A DNA stretch of 64,000 nt, taken from NCBI RefSeq assembly GCF_007990755.1, contig NZ_BJXA01000005.1, positions 113,876-177,875 on the forward strand, written 5' to 3'. The notes below the pieces were generated by a model that had not been told where the DNA came from, did not search any database, and was given only the letters and a program-made list of their open reading frames with translations. Source of the DNA: Nocardia ninae NBRC 108245 (GTDB taxonomy: Bacteria; Actinomycetota; Actinomycetes; Mycobacteriales; Mycobacteriaceae). The translations under genes and the position numbers were made by a program. This document shows, piece after piece, positions 9,628-17,841 of the stretch; position 1 is the stretch's first letter, and each line of letters starts with the position of its first letter.

Positions 9628-11394
9628 GTGCGTCGAATGCTGTTCTCCAGAACAGATATTCGGAGACTAGGGACAATCGTCGCAGGTGCGGCCTTCGCCA
9701 TGCATACCGGAGTCGGCACCGTCACGGCTGCGCCCGCGCCCGGCCAATCACCGCGCTGCCCAGCCCTGTACGCCATCGGCGTACCCGGCACCGGCGAATC
9801 CGCTCCGGACGCGAACCCCTCCGCCGACCACGGCATGCTGTCGGCGATCTTCCGGCCGATGCTGGCGGCCGAGCCGGAACGGGTCGATCGCGCCTATGTC
9901 CCCTACGAAGCAGGTTTCGGCGGTGCGGTGCCGGGCGGCCAGGTCCCCTACTCGCAATCGGTCACCGGCGGTTTGCAGCAGCTGCGGACGATGACGCAAT
10001 CGGTCATAGATCGTTGCCAGGACACCCGTTTGGCCTTTGTCGGGTACTCCCAGGGCGCGCACATCGCTTCCTTGTTCGCCCAGGAAATCGGGCGCGGCGA
10101 ATCCCCCGTGCCCGCCGACCGGATCGCGGGCGTCGCCTTGCTCGCCGACCCCACCCGCTACCCCGGCGCACCCCTGTTCCCCGGCGCCGCGGGCAAACGC
10201 GCACCGGATCCCGCACCCGGCACGGTGTCCACCGGCCTGGCCGCGCTGCAGGCTCAGCCCGCGCCCGCCGCAGGCGGTGGCATCGGGCCGTTGCGCGATC
10301 TCGCCCCTGACTTCGGCGCGCTCACCGGCCGGGTCGCGTCGTTCTGCATCGATGGCGACCTCGCCTGTGACTCCCCCGCGAACGCCCCGATCCTGCACAT
10401 GATCACCAACATCGCCGGCCAGGCGCTGCTGCCCTTGGACGACCCGCTGACCGCGCTGTCATCGATCACCGACGCGCTGGCCGCCACCGTCGGCAAAACC
10501 GCGACCGACGTGGTCGACAAGGACCTGCACGGCTTCACCCCGGGCAGCCTCGTCCTGTCCCGCGACAAATCGCTGAGCGAACGACTCGCCGAAGCCTCCG
10601 ACCCGCGCTCGGTGATCGACGACCCGACCGGGCAGGCGGCGGCGTTGCGCATCGCGACCATCACGCTCAATACTCTGACCAGCATCGTCGGTGTCGTGCT
10701 GCATCCGGAGGACGTCTGCCAGATCGGTGCCATCGGCGCCACGGATCCGCTGGCCGGCCTGGCCACCCTCGGCGCCAAGATGTTCGCCGCGATGCCCAAA
10801 CGCTCCGCCGCGCCGCGGTTCACCCAGGTCGTCACCCAGGCGTTCAACTCCATCGGGCGCCTGGTCAGCGACAATGTCGAACTCGTCGACACCGAGGTGT
10901 GGGCGAAGTATCAGGACGCGGTGACCCGCCACGGCGCGTACGCCGTCACCGCGGTGGACGCCGACCGCCCCTCGGCGCAGTTCATCGCCGATTGGTTCGT
11001 CGAACTCGCCCGAGCGCTACCGGTGCCTGCCGAACCCGAACCTGTTCTCGCCCAGCCCGACAGCGTGCTCGTCACCATCCCTGATCCTGAAGTTCGGTCG
11101 CCCGCCGCCGGTAGTGCCACCAAACCTGCTACCCCGCAGCGGAAGCCGAAAAACCCCGCCGTCGAGGTCGGCACCGGTGCGCAGGTGGACACCACTGATC
11201 CGTCGCGTGGTCGCATCCGGCCGGAATCCGACGAGGCGAAGACCAAGCGTCTCACCACAAGTCGGCACCTGGTCTGGGCGCTGCTCCTTTCCGAAAGCGC
11301 CTGCTTGCTCTACTCGGGTCGCCGAAGGATCGTCCGCACCGGGTGGGAGACCGACTTTCTTCATGAACGACAGCAGGCAGGTCCGATCGCATAA
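9628..11394 (+). CDS. Cutinase-family secreted esterase with long C-terminal extension
   Basis: The first 250 residues of this 588-aa protein form a cutinase-type alpha/beta hydrolase: signal peptide ending near TVTAAPAP, GVPGTGES early, nucleophile Ser141 in GYSQGA, and paired Cys around the Asp/His region (SFCIDGDLACDSP). Mycobacterial relatives (Culp) hydrolyse fatty-acid esters at the cell surface. The remaining 340 residues are a second region of unknown function, then a Pro/Lys-rich stretch and a short hydrophobic segment with a basic tail near the C-terminus that may anchor it. It is more than twice the usual cutinase length. Start: GTG at 9628 after GGTGGAG. A hairpin overlaps the stop codon. 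Confidence 0.8.
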   Translation: MRRMLFSRTDIRRLGTIVAGAAFAMHTGVGTVTAAPAPGQSPRCPALYAIGVPGTGESAPDANPSADHGMLSAIFRPMLAAEPERVDRAYVPYEAGFGGAVPGGQVPYSQSVTGGLQQLRTMTQSVIDRCQDTRLAFVGYSQGAHIASLFAQEIGRGESPVPADRIAGVALLADPTRYPGAPLFPGAAGKRAPDPAPGTVSTGLAALQAQPAPAAGGGIGPLRDLAPDFGALTGRVASFCIDGDLACDSPANAPILHMITNIAGQALLPLDDPLTALSSITDALAATVGKTATDVVDKDLHGFTPGSLVLSRDKSLSERLAEASDPRSVIDDPTGQAAALRIATITLNTLTSIVGVVLHPEDVCQIGAIGATDPLAGLATLGAKMFAAMPKRSAAPRFTQVVTQAFNSIGRLVSDNVELVDTEVWAKYQDAVTRHGAYAVTAVDADRPSAQFIADWFVELARALPVPAEPEPVLAQPDSVLVTIPDPEVRSPAAGSATKPATPQRKPKNPAVEVGTGAQVDTTDPSRGRIRPESDEAKTKRLTTSRHLVWALLLSESACLLYSGRRRIVRTGWETDFLHERQQAGPIA

Positions 11395-11413
11395 TCGGCG
11401 ATGCGGACCTGCC
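11376..11413 (+). terminator. Hairpin overlapping the cutinase stop codon
   Basis: GGCAGGTCCG and its complement form a 10-bp stem that continues with ATCGC/GCGAT pairing. The TAA stop lies in the loop. There is no T-run, so it may be a weak or bidirectional terminator shared with the convergent gene. Confidence 0.55.
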
Positions 11414-11446
11414 GGTGTCGGATGAATCAGTAACGCAGGGAGATCA

Positions 11447-11908
11447 CTACACCGCCCCGCTCGGCTTGGCCTTGGGCATGTCCCCCTCGAGACCCGACTC
11501 GGGGCCGAGGAACATATCGAGCCACTTGTCGACGGGTATGCCGCCGAGGCCCAACTCCGCACCGCCATTCGGTGGCCGGAGGAAACCCCGCAAAGCGGAG
11601 TTGAGTGTCGCCGCGAGTTCGGTATCGACGGCGGCGGGTTCGTCGCCGGACTCGCCGCCCTTACCCTTCCCCTTCCCCTTTCCCTTGCCCTTTCCCTTGC
11701 CTTTTCCGTTGCCTTCCTTGCCACCCTTCGTCTCCGGCTCCCCGGCTGTCTCTGCCACGGTGTCGAAGTTGTGCGCCAGGGTGGTCGCGTTCGCCGTTGT
11801 ACCCGAATCTTGTTGCGGAGCGGCATTTGCCGCGCCTGCGGCAACGGCGAGCGTCGCCGTGACAGCGAACAGGCCGGTCACCGCGGCGATCGCAGTTTTG
11901 TGAAACAT
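11447..11908 (-). CDS. Secreted protein with a (Gly-Lys)8 tract
   Basis: The 153-aa product has a clear signal peptide (cleavage near ANAAP). After a Thr/Glu-rich spacer comes a perfect Gly-Lys tract at residues 68-84, then an acidic stretch and a C-terminal domain of about 55 residues with Leu/Gly/Pro-rich sequence (GFLRPPNGG, GGIPVDKWLDMFLG). ATG at 11908 is preceded by GGGG. I do not recognise the family. The basic repeat would be a polycationic linker outside the cell and might bind anionic envelope polymers (inference). Confidence 0.7.
   Translation of the reverse strand: MFHKTAIAAVTGLFAVTATLAVAAGAANAAPQQDSGTTANATTLAHNFDTVAETAGEPETKGGKEGNGKGKGKGKGKGKGKGKGGESGDEPAAVDTELAATLNSALRGFLRPPNGGAELGLGGIPVDKWLDMFLGPESGLEGDMPKAKPSGAV
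11654..11707 (-). repeat. GGX-AAG microsatellite encoding Gly-Lys repeats
   Basis: A run of six-base units encodes eight consecutive Gly-Lys pairs in the secreted protein. On the plus strand it reads as CCCTTCC/CCCTTGC units. Such tracts can change length by slippage. Confidence 0.8.
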
Positions 11909-12060
11909 AGGCAACCCCTTTGTCGTAGCGAATGCGATACCTGCGGCCGACACCTGAACGACACGTGTCGGCACTACGACATATTCGGATCGGCGGCGGT
12001 TCTGGATCGGAAAGTTCGGCGCGAATTGTCGCCGCGACAGCAAGATTGCCCGATAACGAC

Positions 12061-12093
12061 CGATGAGGCCCGGGGGAACCCCGAGCCTCATCG
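12061..12093. other. Stable hairpin in divergent region
   Basis: CGATGAGGC pairs with GCCTCATCG and, inside one mismatch, CGGGG pairs with CCCCG around a GAA loop. No T-run follows on either strand. It could be a terminator or an RNA element in the 5' region of either neighbour. Confidence 0.5.
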
Positions 12094-12348
12094 GACTGTG
12101 TACAGCGATAGTGAGCCGCAGGGGCGACCACGACTCACTCTGCGGAACTGTCCCGAACTTCATGGGACTCGACAAGATTAGCGACCCGATCGCAATCCCG
12201 TGGCGATTCCGGATGGAATGATGCGCTGACCGCGCCGATCCCCGATAAACGCAACCTTGCATTCGATAGAAAGTGACACGCCCGCGCGCACAACCGCTTC
12301 GGGTGGATCGGTAACGGGAGGTAGTCCGATCCCGAAGCACGGTTACCT

Positions 12349-12366
12349 CCCCGCTTTTCCGCGGGG
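12349..12366 (+). promoter_or_regulatory. Leader hairpin next to the mycolyltransferase ribosome binding site
   Basis: CCCCGC pairs with GCGGGG around TTTTCC, two bases before the GGAG of the downstream gene. Upstream segments GGTAAC and GGGAGG (about 12310-12322) can instead pair with GTTACC and CCTCCC just before this hairpin, so alternative structures near the ribosome binding site are possible. Confidence 0.35.
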
Positions 12367-12374
12367 CAGGAGTA

Positions 12375-13397
12375 ATGAGGACGGGCCCGATGACAATGTA
12401 CGGTTCTGGTTCGACACCGACGCGGCGATCTCGCCGTACCGCCTGGCTGGTCGCGGTGGCGCTCGCGGTGACCGCGCCGCTGGTCGTGCCGCCGCAGGCG
12501 AGCGCGCAGGCCGTGGTCGATCACATCACCCAGCGCACGGACCGCTGGCAGGAGGTATTCGTGCGGTCGCCGGCCATGGGCCGCATCGTGCAACTCGATG
12601 TCCTGCTGCCCGCGGACCGTACGGCAGCGCGCCCCACCCTCTATCTGCTCGACGGGAACGGGTCGACCGAGACTCAGCCACTGAGCACCTGGACCATGCG
12701 CACCGACATCGTGAACTTCTTCTCCGACAAGGAGGCCAACGTCGTGATGCCCGTGGGCGGCGGCGGCACCTTCTACACCGACTGGCTGAAAGACGATCCC
12801 ACACTCGGGCACAACAAGTGGGAGACGTTCCTGACCGAGGAACTGCCACCCCTGATCGATAACCTGCTGCACGGCAACGGAATCAACGCCATGGCCGGAG
12901 TCTCGATGGGTGCGCAGGCCGCGACCACGCTGACCTTCCGCCACCCCACCCTGTACCGGGCGCTCGCCGCCTACAGTGGCTGCCTGTACTCCAGCAACCT
13001 CGGGCAGGCCACCGTCCGCACGGTCGTTGCCGACAAGGGCGGCAATGCCGACAACATGTGGGGCGGTGTCGCAAACCCCGAGTGGCCCGCCCACGACCCG
13101 ATCCGGCACGCCGAGGCCCTGCGCGGCAAACCCATCTACCTCTCCACCGGCACCGGTGTCCCAGGACCCTACGACCTCGCCTTCGACCCGAGCTACTCGT
13201 ACCCCACCGACCTCACGGCCGCCATCGCCATCGAGCAGGTCGCCCACGAATGCACCCTGCTGTTCGACGCGAAGCTGCGCCTGCACCGCATCCCCGCAAC
13301 CATCCGCTACAACACCCCCGGCACCCACTCCTGGCCGTATTGGCAAGATGCCCTGCATGATTCGTGGCCGACCCTCAGAGCCGGTCTCGGTATCTGA
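12375..13397 (+). CDS. Mycolyltransferase (antigen 85-type esterase)
   Basis: The 340-aa product has a basic start, a signal peptide ending near ASAQA and an Ag85-type alpha/beta hydrolase fold. Nucleophile Ser177 lies in GVSMGA, and the terminal HSWPYWQD holds the catalytic His. The segment PTLYLLDGNG is the typical oxyanion-hole region. These enzymes transfer mycolic acids between trehalose monomycolate and arabinogalactan or trehalose in the outer envelope. Start is ATG 12375, two bases after GGAG; ATG 12390 is an alternative. A second paralogue lies at 55248-56306. Confidence 0.9.
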   Translation: MRTGPMTMYGSGSTPTRRSRRTAWLVAVALAVTAPLVVPPQASAQAVVDHITQRTDRWQEVFVRSPAMGRIVQLDVLLPADRTAARPTLYLLDGNGSTETQPLSTWTMRTDIVNFFSDKEANVVMPVGGGGTFYTDWLKDDPTLGHNKWETFLTEELPPLIDNLLHGNGINAMAGVSMGAQAATTLTFRHPTLYRALAAYSGCLYSSNLGQATVRTVVADKGGNADNMWGGVANPEWPAHDPIRHAEALRGKPIYLSTGTGVPGPYDLAFDPSYSYPTDLTAAIAIEQVAHECTLLFDAKLRLHRIPATIRYNTPGTHSWPYWQDALHDSWPTLRAGLGI

Positions 13398-13430
13398 CCG
13401 ACCTCGACGGGTACGGGTCCGCGCTATGTC

Positions 13431-13880
13431 CTAACGGTCGTGCCCGGCCAGCTTGTCGTAGGCGGCACAGGCGGCGAGCAGGGCTTGGTGGGTGTCGACC
13501 TGGTGGGGCAGGTCGTCGCCGGTGCCGATGTCGCGCCAGTCGACCCAGGCGCGGGCCAGCTCGTCGACCGCCTTGCCGACGCCGTCGATGCCAGGGGCCG
13601 CGGCGGCGATTCCTTCGATCAGGTAGCGGCGCAGGGTGCGCGCGGCGCGTTCGATCCCGGGGCCGTTCACCCGGCGCGCGGTGGGTGGGCTCGCCTCGAT
13701 CGCGGCGCGATGGCGGTGGATCCACTCGTCCACCGCGGCGAGCAGGCAGGCGGCGCGCAGGATCGGCGCGGCCGGATGTCGTTCGGGGACAACATCATGC
13801 ATCGCGTCCAGCAGTTCGCGGGCGGTCGGCAGGGCAGGCGATGGCTGCTCTTCCCGGGACGGTCGGTCGGGCTCGGACAT
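13431..13880 (-). CDS. Conserved-looking hypothetical protein
   Basis: The 149-aa frame begins MSEPDRPSREEQPSPALPTA and is helical, with an LLDAMHDVVPERHPAAPILRAACLLAAVDEW-type first half and a Trp-containing second half (LARAWVDWRD). It has no signal peptide or membrane segment. It recalls DUF4254-like proteins in the HP..RAA..LA pattern but the match is too weak to assign. Convergent with the mycolyltransferase gene, 33 bp apart. Confidence 0.55.
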   Translation of the reverse strand: MSEPDRPSREEQPSPALPTARELLDAMHDVVPERHPAAPILRAACLLAAVDEWIHRHRAAIEASPPTARRVNGPGIERAARTLRRYLIEGIAAAAPGIDGVGKAVDELARAWVDWRDIGTGDDLPHQVDTHQALLAACAAYDKLAGHDR

Positions 13881-14279
13881 GGTTCCGACTCCAGCTACTC
13901 GGCGTTCGGCAAACGAACTGAGGCACGTGACGGCTCGGCACGACCGGCGACCAGGACGCGATCGACGCGGTCTGCCGGGCGGATCCTCTTGCTTGCCTAC
14001 AGAATCGCAGTCCAGGTAATGCGCTGTCTTGGGCTGTGCACCAAGGATGGATCCGTAACTTGTTCTCCGACACAGCCATTCGATATGCCGATCAGCCTGG
14101 GCGGTTCCCCCGTCGAGGTAACGACTCGATCCAGGCCCGGGGCAGGGGACGACCTCGTCGGGCTGCCCTCGCGTAGAGCTGTGCGAATCGCTGTCCAGTG
14201 GGCTGCCCAATTGCCTTCGGCGTGTCGGCAAGCGGGCGGCAACAAGCGCTGGATAATTCGGAATGTGGCATTGGTGACG
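13881..14279. other. Gene-free stretch
   Basis: No convincing gene is seen on either strand. It lies between two divergently transcribed genes and probably contains their promoters. Base composition is locally lower in GC around 13990-14090. Confidence 0.4.
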
Positions 14280-15209
14280 ATGCGTCGCAGGTCCGCGCTG
14301 GCCCTGGCGGCAGGCCTGTCACTCGGCCTGCCGGCACTGAAGCATGCCGCGGCCACCGGACCGGTGGTGCGGTACACGATGACCGCGTTCACCCATTCCA
14401 GCGAAACCGATCTGTACGTCTACGAATCGACCGACGCGACAAACTTCCAGTTGCTGCGCGGACCTGCCTACCGTCCGCCGACCGGCCTGCTGCGCGACCC
14501 GTCCCTCTTCCGCCACGTCGACGGCGTCTACTACCTGACGTACACCACCGCGTGGGAGGGCCGCACGATCGGCTTCGCGCGCAGCGACGACCGCGTCAAC
14601 TGGACGCACATGTACGACTACGAGGTGGCGGACCCGAGCGTCACGTCGACCTGGGCGCCGGAATGGCTCGTCGACGCGCAGGGGAACGTCAATGTGCTCG
14701 TGTCGCTGTCGGACGGGTGCCGGTTCACGCCGCATCTGATGCGGGCCGAAAACCGGGAACTGAGTTGGTGGGGTCCGCTCACACCGCTGGCCGGGCTCGG
14801 TCCGCCCGCCGGCTACCAGACCCCCGTCGATCGCCCGACCTGTGACCACTTCGGGTACGGCTACATCGACACCACCGTTGTGCACCACTACGGCCGCTAC
14901 TTCGCGTTCACCAAGAACGAAACCAGCAAACTCGTCGAACTCGCCGTGGCCGCCGACCCGGCGGGCCCGTATGTGTTTGTCGCAACCGGAGATTGGGCGC
15001 GCTGGGGCGCGCCGCGCGAAGGTCAGTGCGTCATTCCCCTGCCCGGCGGCGGCTGGCGGATCTTCTTCGACGACTACAACGAGGACCACCCCCGGTACTT
15101 CTACAGCGACAGCCGCGACGATTTCCGAACCTGGTCCGAGCCAACCGAACTCCCCCACCTGTCCGGCACCGTCCGCCACTTCACCGTGTTCCCCGAGACC
15201 AGCCTGTAA
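14280..15209 (+). CDS. Exported GH43-like glycoside hydrolase
   Basis: The 309-aa protein begins MRRRSALALAAGLSLGLPAL, an Arg-rich signal that may use the Tat route. The mature part shows the five-bladed propeller pattern of GH43/GH117-like enzymes: LLRDPSLFRHVDGVYYLTYT for blade one, TSTWAPEWLVD for blade two and YGYIDTTVVHHYGRYFAF for a later blade. Such enzymes often cleave arabinan or fructan; arabinogalactan of the envelope is a possible substrate (inference). The ATG at 14280 is used; GTG at 14274 in frame is possible. No strong ribosome binding site is visible. Confidence 0.7.
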   Translation: MRRRSALALAAGLSLGLPALKHAAATGPVVRYTMTAFTHSSETDLYVYESTDATNFQLLRGPAYRPPTGLLRDPSLFRHVDGVYYLTYTTAWEGRTIGFARSDDRVNWTHMYDYEVADPSVTSTWAPEWLVDAQGNVNVLVSLSDGCRFTPHLMRAENRELSWWGPLTPLAGLGPPAGYQTPVDRPTCDHFGYGYIDTTVVHHYGRYFAFTKNETSKLVELAVAADPAGPYVFVATGDWARWGAPREGQCVIPLPGGGWRIFFDDYNEDHPRYFYSDSRDDFRTWSEPTELPHLSGTVRHFTVFPETSL

Positions 15210-15632
15210 ACCCCGCTCGGCGCTGACCACCGACGGGCAGATTGCCCGAACATAACCAAAGAGGCCAAACCGGCCCAGGAATGACCTGAATTAGGGTTAC
15301 GGTGAACCGCGTCACCGACGAGACTTGTAGTTGCATCCGGCGCCGGGCGCTTTGCTCCCTTATCTCGGGTACGCGCAGAACGACCGGCCTCACCCAGAGG
15401 ATCTGGCTGGTCGCTGGCGCCGGATGCACCTCGACCGTCGCTAGGGAAGGCCTACCTTGCCCACGCAATCGGAACACCGATCGATGGGGGACGCGCGGTT
15501 TCGCGCGTGCGCTATGCAGCAGAATCTTCGCAGTGAGGCACGAGCCGGTCGCATTTGCCAGGCGCATGCGCCGGGCCGCGCCGACCGCGTCACGTGACCG
15601 TGCAGACCGCCGACGGACCGAGGCCATGGGCG
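15210..15632. other. Gene-poor intergenic region
   Basis: Open frames here lack normal coding features. The stretch lies between the GH43-like gene and the DUF4254 gene. It contains an iron-box-like sequence at 15441-15459, listed separately. Confidence 0.4.
15441..15459. promoter_or_regulatory. Iron-box-like sequence (IdeR/DtxR type)
   Basis: CTAGGGAAGGCCTACCTTG matches the actinobacterial iron-box consensus TTAGGTTAGGCTAACCTAA at 12 of 19 positions, including the AGGC core and the ACCT arm. It lies about 170 bp before the DUF4254 gene. Confidence 0.3.
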
Positions 15633-16088
15633 ATGTGCGGCGAAGGTGGCCGCCGCCCGCTCCTGCCCGACTGGCACGAACTGTCCGCCGCGTTGCGACT
15701 CCAAACCGGGGACCGTCCGGGCGACCACCTGGTCATCCAGCTGGCTCGGGCGTTGGCGCAGTTGCACCACACCCGCCGCGCCCAGCCGGATCGTCTGGTG
15801 GAAATCGACTGCCGCCGTAGCGAAGTCGTCACCGTGATCGATGATTGGGTGGCCAAGCAGGTCCCGCCGCGGCGGACGCAAGACCAGCAGGCCGAGTCCC
15901 TCGGGAGCACCATCGACCGGATGGCCGCCGCCCAGATCCTCGCCGACCATCTGCTGATGACCGCAGAGAACGTGCCCGAACAGCGCGTGCACGCGGCGTG
16001 GTCCCGGCTCGCCGCACTCGCCAACCAGTGGACCGATCTCGCGCACGACATCGAGACGCGCCGACCACGATCGATCGGGCGTCGCTGA
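15633..16088 (+). CDS. DUF4254 family protein
   Basis: The product, about 151 aa, carries the DUF4254 signature: LARALAQLHHTRRAQ, then IDCRRSEVVTVIDDWVAKQV and SLGSTIDRMA, then a helix with WSRLAALANQWTDL. The family is common in Nocardia and relatives; the function is unknown. Start is uncertain. ATG 15633 follows GAGG by nine bases; GTG 15594 or 15600 would add residues that lack homology-like character. No signal peptide. Confidence 0.75.
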   Translation: MCGEGGRRPLLPDWHELSAALRLQTGDRPGDHLVIQLARALAQLHHTRRAQPDRLVEIDCRRSEVVTVIDDWVAKQVPPRRTQDQQAESLGSTIDRMAAAQILADHLLMTAENVPEQRVHAAWSRLAALANQWTDLAHDIETRRPRSIGRR

Positions 16089-16115
16089 GTTGTTGTGCCG
16101 GAACCTGTCTCGGCG

Positions 16116-16271
16116 CTATGTGGGAATGGTCCAGAGGTAAGCCGATATCGGCGGCAGTTCCGTGGTGTCTTCGAGGGGATCGACGCGTAGTAGGCCGATG
16201 AATTCTTCCACCGACGTATAGCGCGCCAAAATGTCCTCCAGCAAGCGGCGCGCGGCTTCCTCCGGTTTCAT
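16116..16271 (-). CDS. 51-aa hypothetical small protein
   Basis: A short frame encodes MKPEEAARRLLEDILARYTS followed by an acidic, Leu/Pro-rich remainder ending in YLWTIPT. Composition and codon use look protein-like (acidic amphipathic helix), and no other frame in this stretch is plausible. There is no strong ribosome binding site before the ATG. It could be a real small gene or the remnant of a longer one. Confidence 0.35.
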   Translation of the reverse strand: MKPEEAARRLLEDILARYTSVEEFIGLLRVDPLEDTTELPPISAYLWTIPT

Positions 16272-16531
16272 GAGCCGGTTATGCCCACGGGTCCGAAATA
16301 CAAACTGACCAAGTGGTTTCTTTTGATGCTCGATAGTTCGCTGATCGCCGATCCGTTCATTACGGCCTCCACGTGTGGGGTCACTGCTGATCGGATGTGC
16401 CGAACGACTACGGGAAAGATTTGCCGAAACGAGGCTTACTCAGATTACCTATCCGGCGTGCCTCCGGCCGTAACCACGCAGTGTGCGTCGCGTAATCGAA
16501 TGCGCCGCGCCCTGACAGCCCGGGCAGCAGA

Positions 16532-17803
16532 ATGAGCGTTATGACTGCCTTGGATCAGGAAGCCCTCGACTGGCTCGTCCAGTTCGGGGCACAGGCCCGC
16601 AGCGACGAGCAGACCCAGCAGCTGGTCGATCTGGTCGACGGCCGGATCAGTGCGGTCAACGCGCAACTGCCCGGTGACGCCGAACTGGCCGAGCAGTTGC
16701 ATGCCGCCACCCGCTCGCACTGGCGCAGCTTCCTGGCCATGGTGAGCCGGGAGGTGTTCGAGGTGCACCCGCCCGCGGAGGTACTCGCGCTGTCGCGGAC
16801 GGTCGCCCGGCGCGGCTTCGGCATCGACGTGGTGATGCGCACCTATCGGGTCGGGCAGGCCATGCTCTGGCAGTACATCACCGACTTCCTGAACAAGGCG
16901 ATCGAGGACGACCAACTCCGCAGCGCCGTGTTGCTGCTGTTCTGGGATCGCGTGCTCGAGTGGACCGACACCTGCGTGGAGGCCTCGGTCGCGGTGTACA
17001 CCGACGAGCGTGAGCAGTGGCAGCGCGGCGCGCTGGCCCGGCGGTTCGGGCTCGCGGGTGCGCTGCTGCGCGGCGACGCGGTCGACGTCGATCAGGCCGA
17101 GACCCAGCTCGGGCACTCGCTGCGCCGCTACCAAACCGCGCTGGTGCTGTGGACCGACGAGTCGCTGGCCACCCCGGATCCGGTACGCACGCTGGAGAAG
17201 TTCGGCAACGACATCGCCACGCTGCTCGACGCGCCGCGACCGCTGATGCTGTCGTCCGGGGTGCGTGGCATGTGGGCGTGGCTCGCCACGGCGGGCGTGC
17301 CGGACCTCGCCGCCCTGCCCGTGGCCGGGCAGCCGGGCCTGCACGCCGCTGTCGGAACGTCGGCACCGGATATCGCCGGGTTCCGGCAGAGTCATCGCGA
17401 GGCCATCGCCGCACAGCGGGTGGCGATCGAAACCGATTACGCCGCAACGGTGATCCGCTACAGCGACGTCGAATTGGTCTGCCTCACCACCGGTGACGGC
17501 AGCGTCGAGGCGATGCGTGCCATGGCGACAAGGGAATTGGGCGCACTGATGAGCACCGACGAGACCACCGCCCGGTTGCGCGAAACACTGCTCGCCTACC
17601 TGGCAGGCGGCCGCAATGCCCCGGCCACCGCGCAACAATTGAACGTGCATCCCAATACCGTCCGCTACCGCATCAACCAATCCGAGGAATTGCTGGGACA
17701 TTCCATCGAAGAGCGGGCCACCTATATCGAATTGGCGCTGCGCTGCGCACAAACCTATGGCGACAAAATCCTGACGCCCCAGCCGGACCGCGCGATCGCC
17801 TAG
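16532..17803 (+). CDS. PucR/CdaR-type transcriptional regulator
   Basis: The 423-aa protein has a long N-terminal helical region, a central GGDEF-like degenerate region typical of CdaR, and a C-terminal PucR helix-turn-helix around residues 360-410, with the hallmark NVHPNTVRYRINQSEELLG. Members of this group regulate purine, sugar-acid or secondary pathways, usually acting on a neighbouring gene. The neighbour here is a convergent alpha/beta hydrolase, so the target cannot be named. Start ATG at 16532 or ATG at 16541 in frame. Confidence 0.85.
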   Translation: MSVMTALDQEALDWLVQFGAQARSDEQTQQLVDLVDGRISAVNAQLPGDAELAEQLHAATRSHWRSFLAMVSREVFEVHPPAEVLALSRTVARRGFGIDVVMRTYRVGQAMLWQYITDFLNKAIEDDQLRSAVLLLFWDRVLEWTDTCVEASVAVYTDEREQWQRGALARRFGLAGALLRGDAVDVDQAETQLGHSLRRYQTALVLWTDESLATPDPVRTLEKFGNDIATLLDAPRPLMLSSGVRGMWAWLATAGVPDLAALPVAGQPGLHAAVGTSAPDIAGFRQSHREAIAAQRVAIETDYAATVIRYSDVELVCLTTGDGSVEAMRAMATRELGALMSTDETTARLRETLLAYLAGGRNAPATAQQLNVHPNTVRYRINQSEELLGHSIEERATYIELALRCAQTYGDKILTPQPDRAIA

Positions 17804-17841
17804 ACCACGCAGACCGCCGAACACCCCATGACTGGGGCAGT

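Larger units (their letters stand above)
11909..12374. other. Divergent intergenic region with several hairpins
   Basis: No gene is supported. It separates the Gly-Lys protein gene (minus) from the mycolyltransferase gene (plus). Two structured elements are listed separately: a hairpin at 12061-12093 and a leader hairpin at 12349-12366. Confidence 0.5.

Noticed and set aside
11654-11707. CCCTTGCC-type repeat considered as a noncoding microsatellite
   Set aside because: It lies inside a gene with a clear signal peptide and ribosome binding site, in frame, encoding Gly-Lys.
12135-13358. Minus-strand open frame of 407 aa
   Set aside because: Antisense of the mycolyltransferase gene, which has an intact signal peptide and catalytic Ser.
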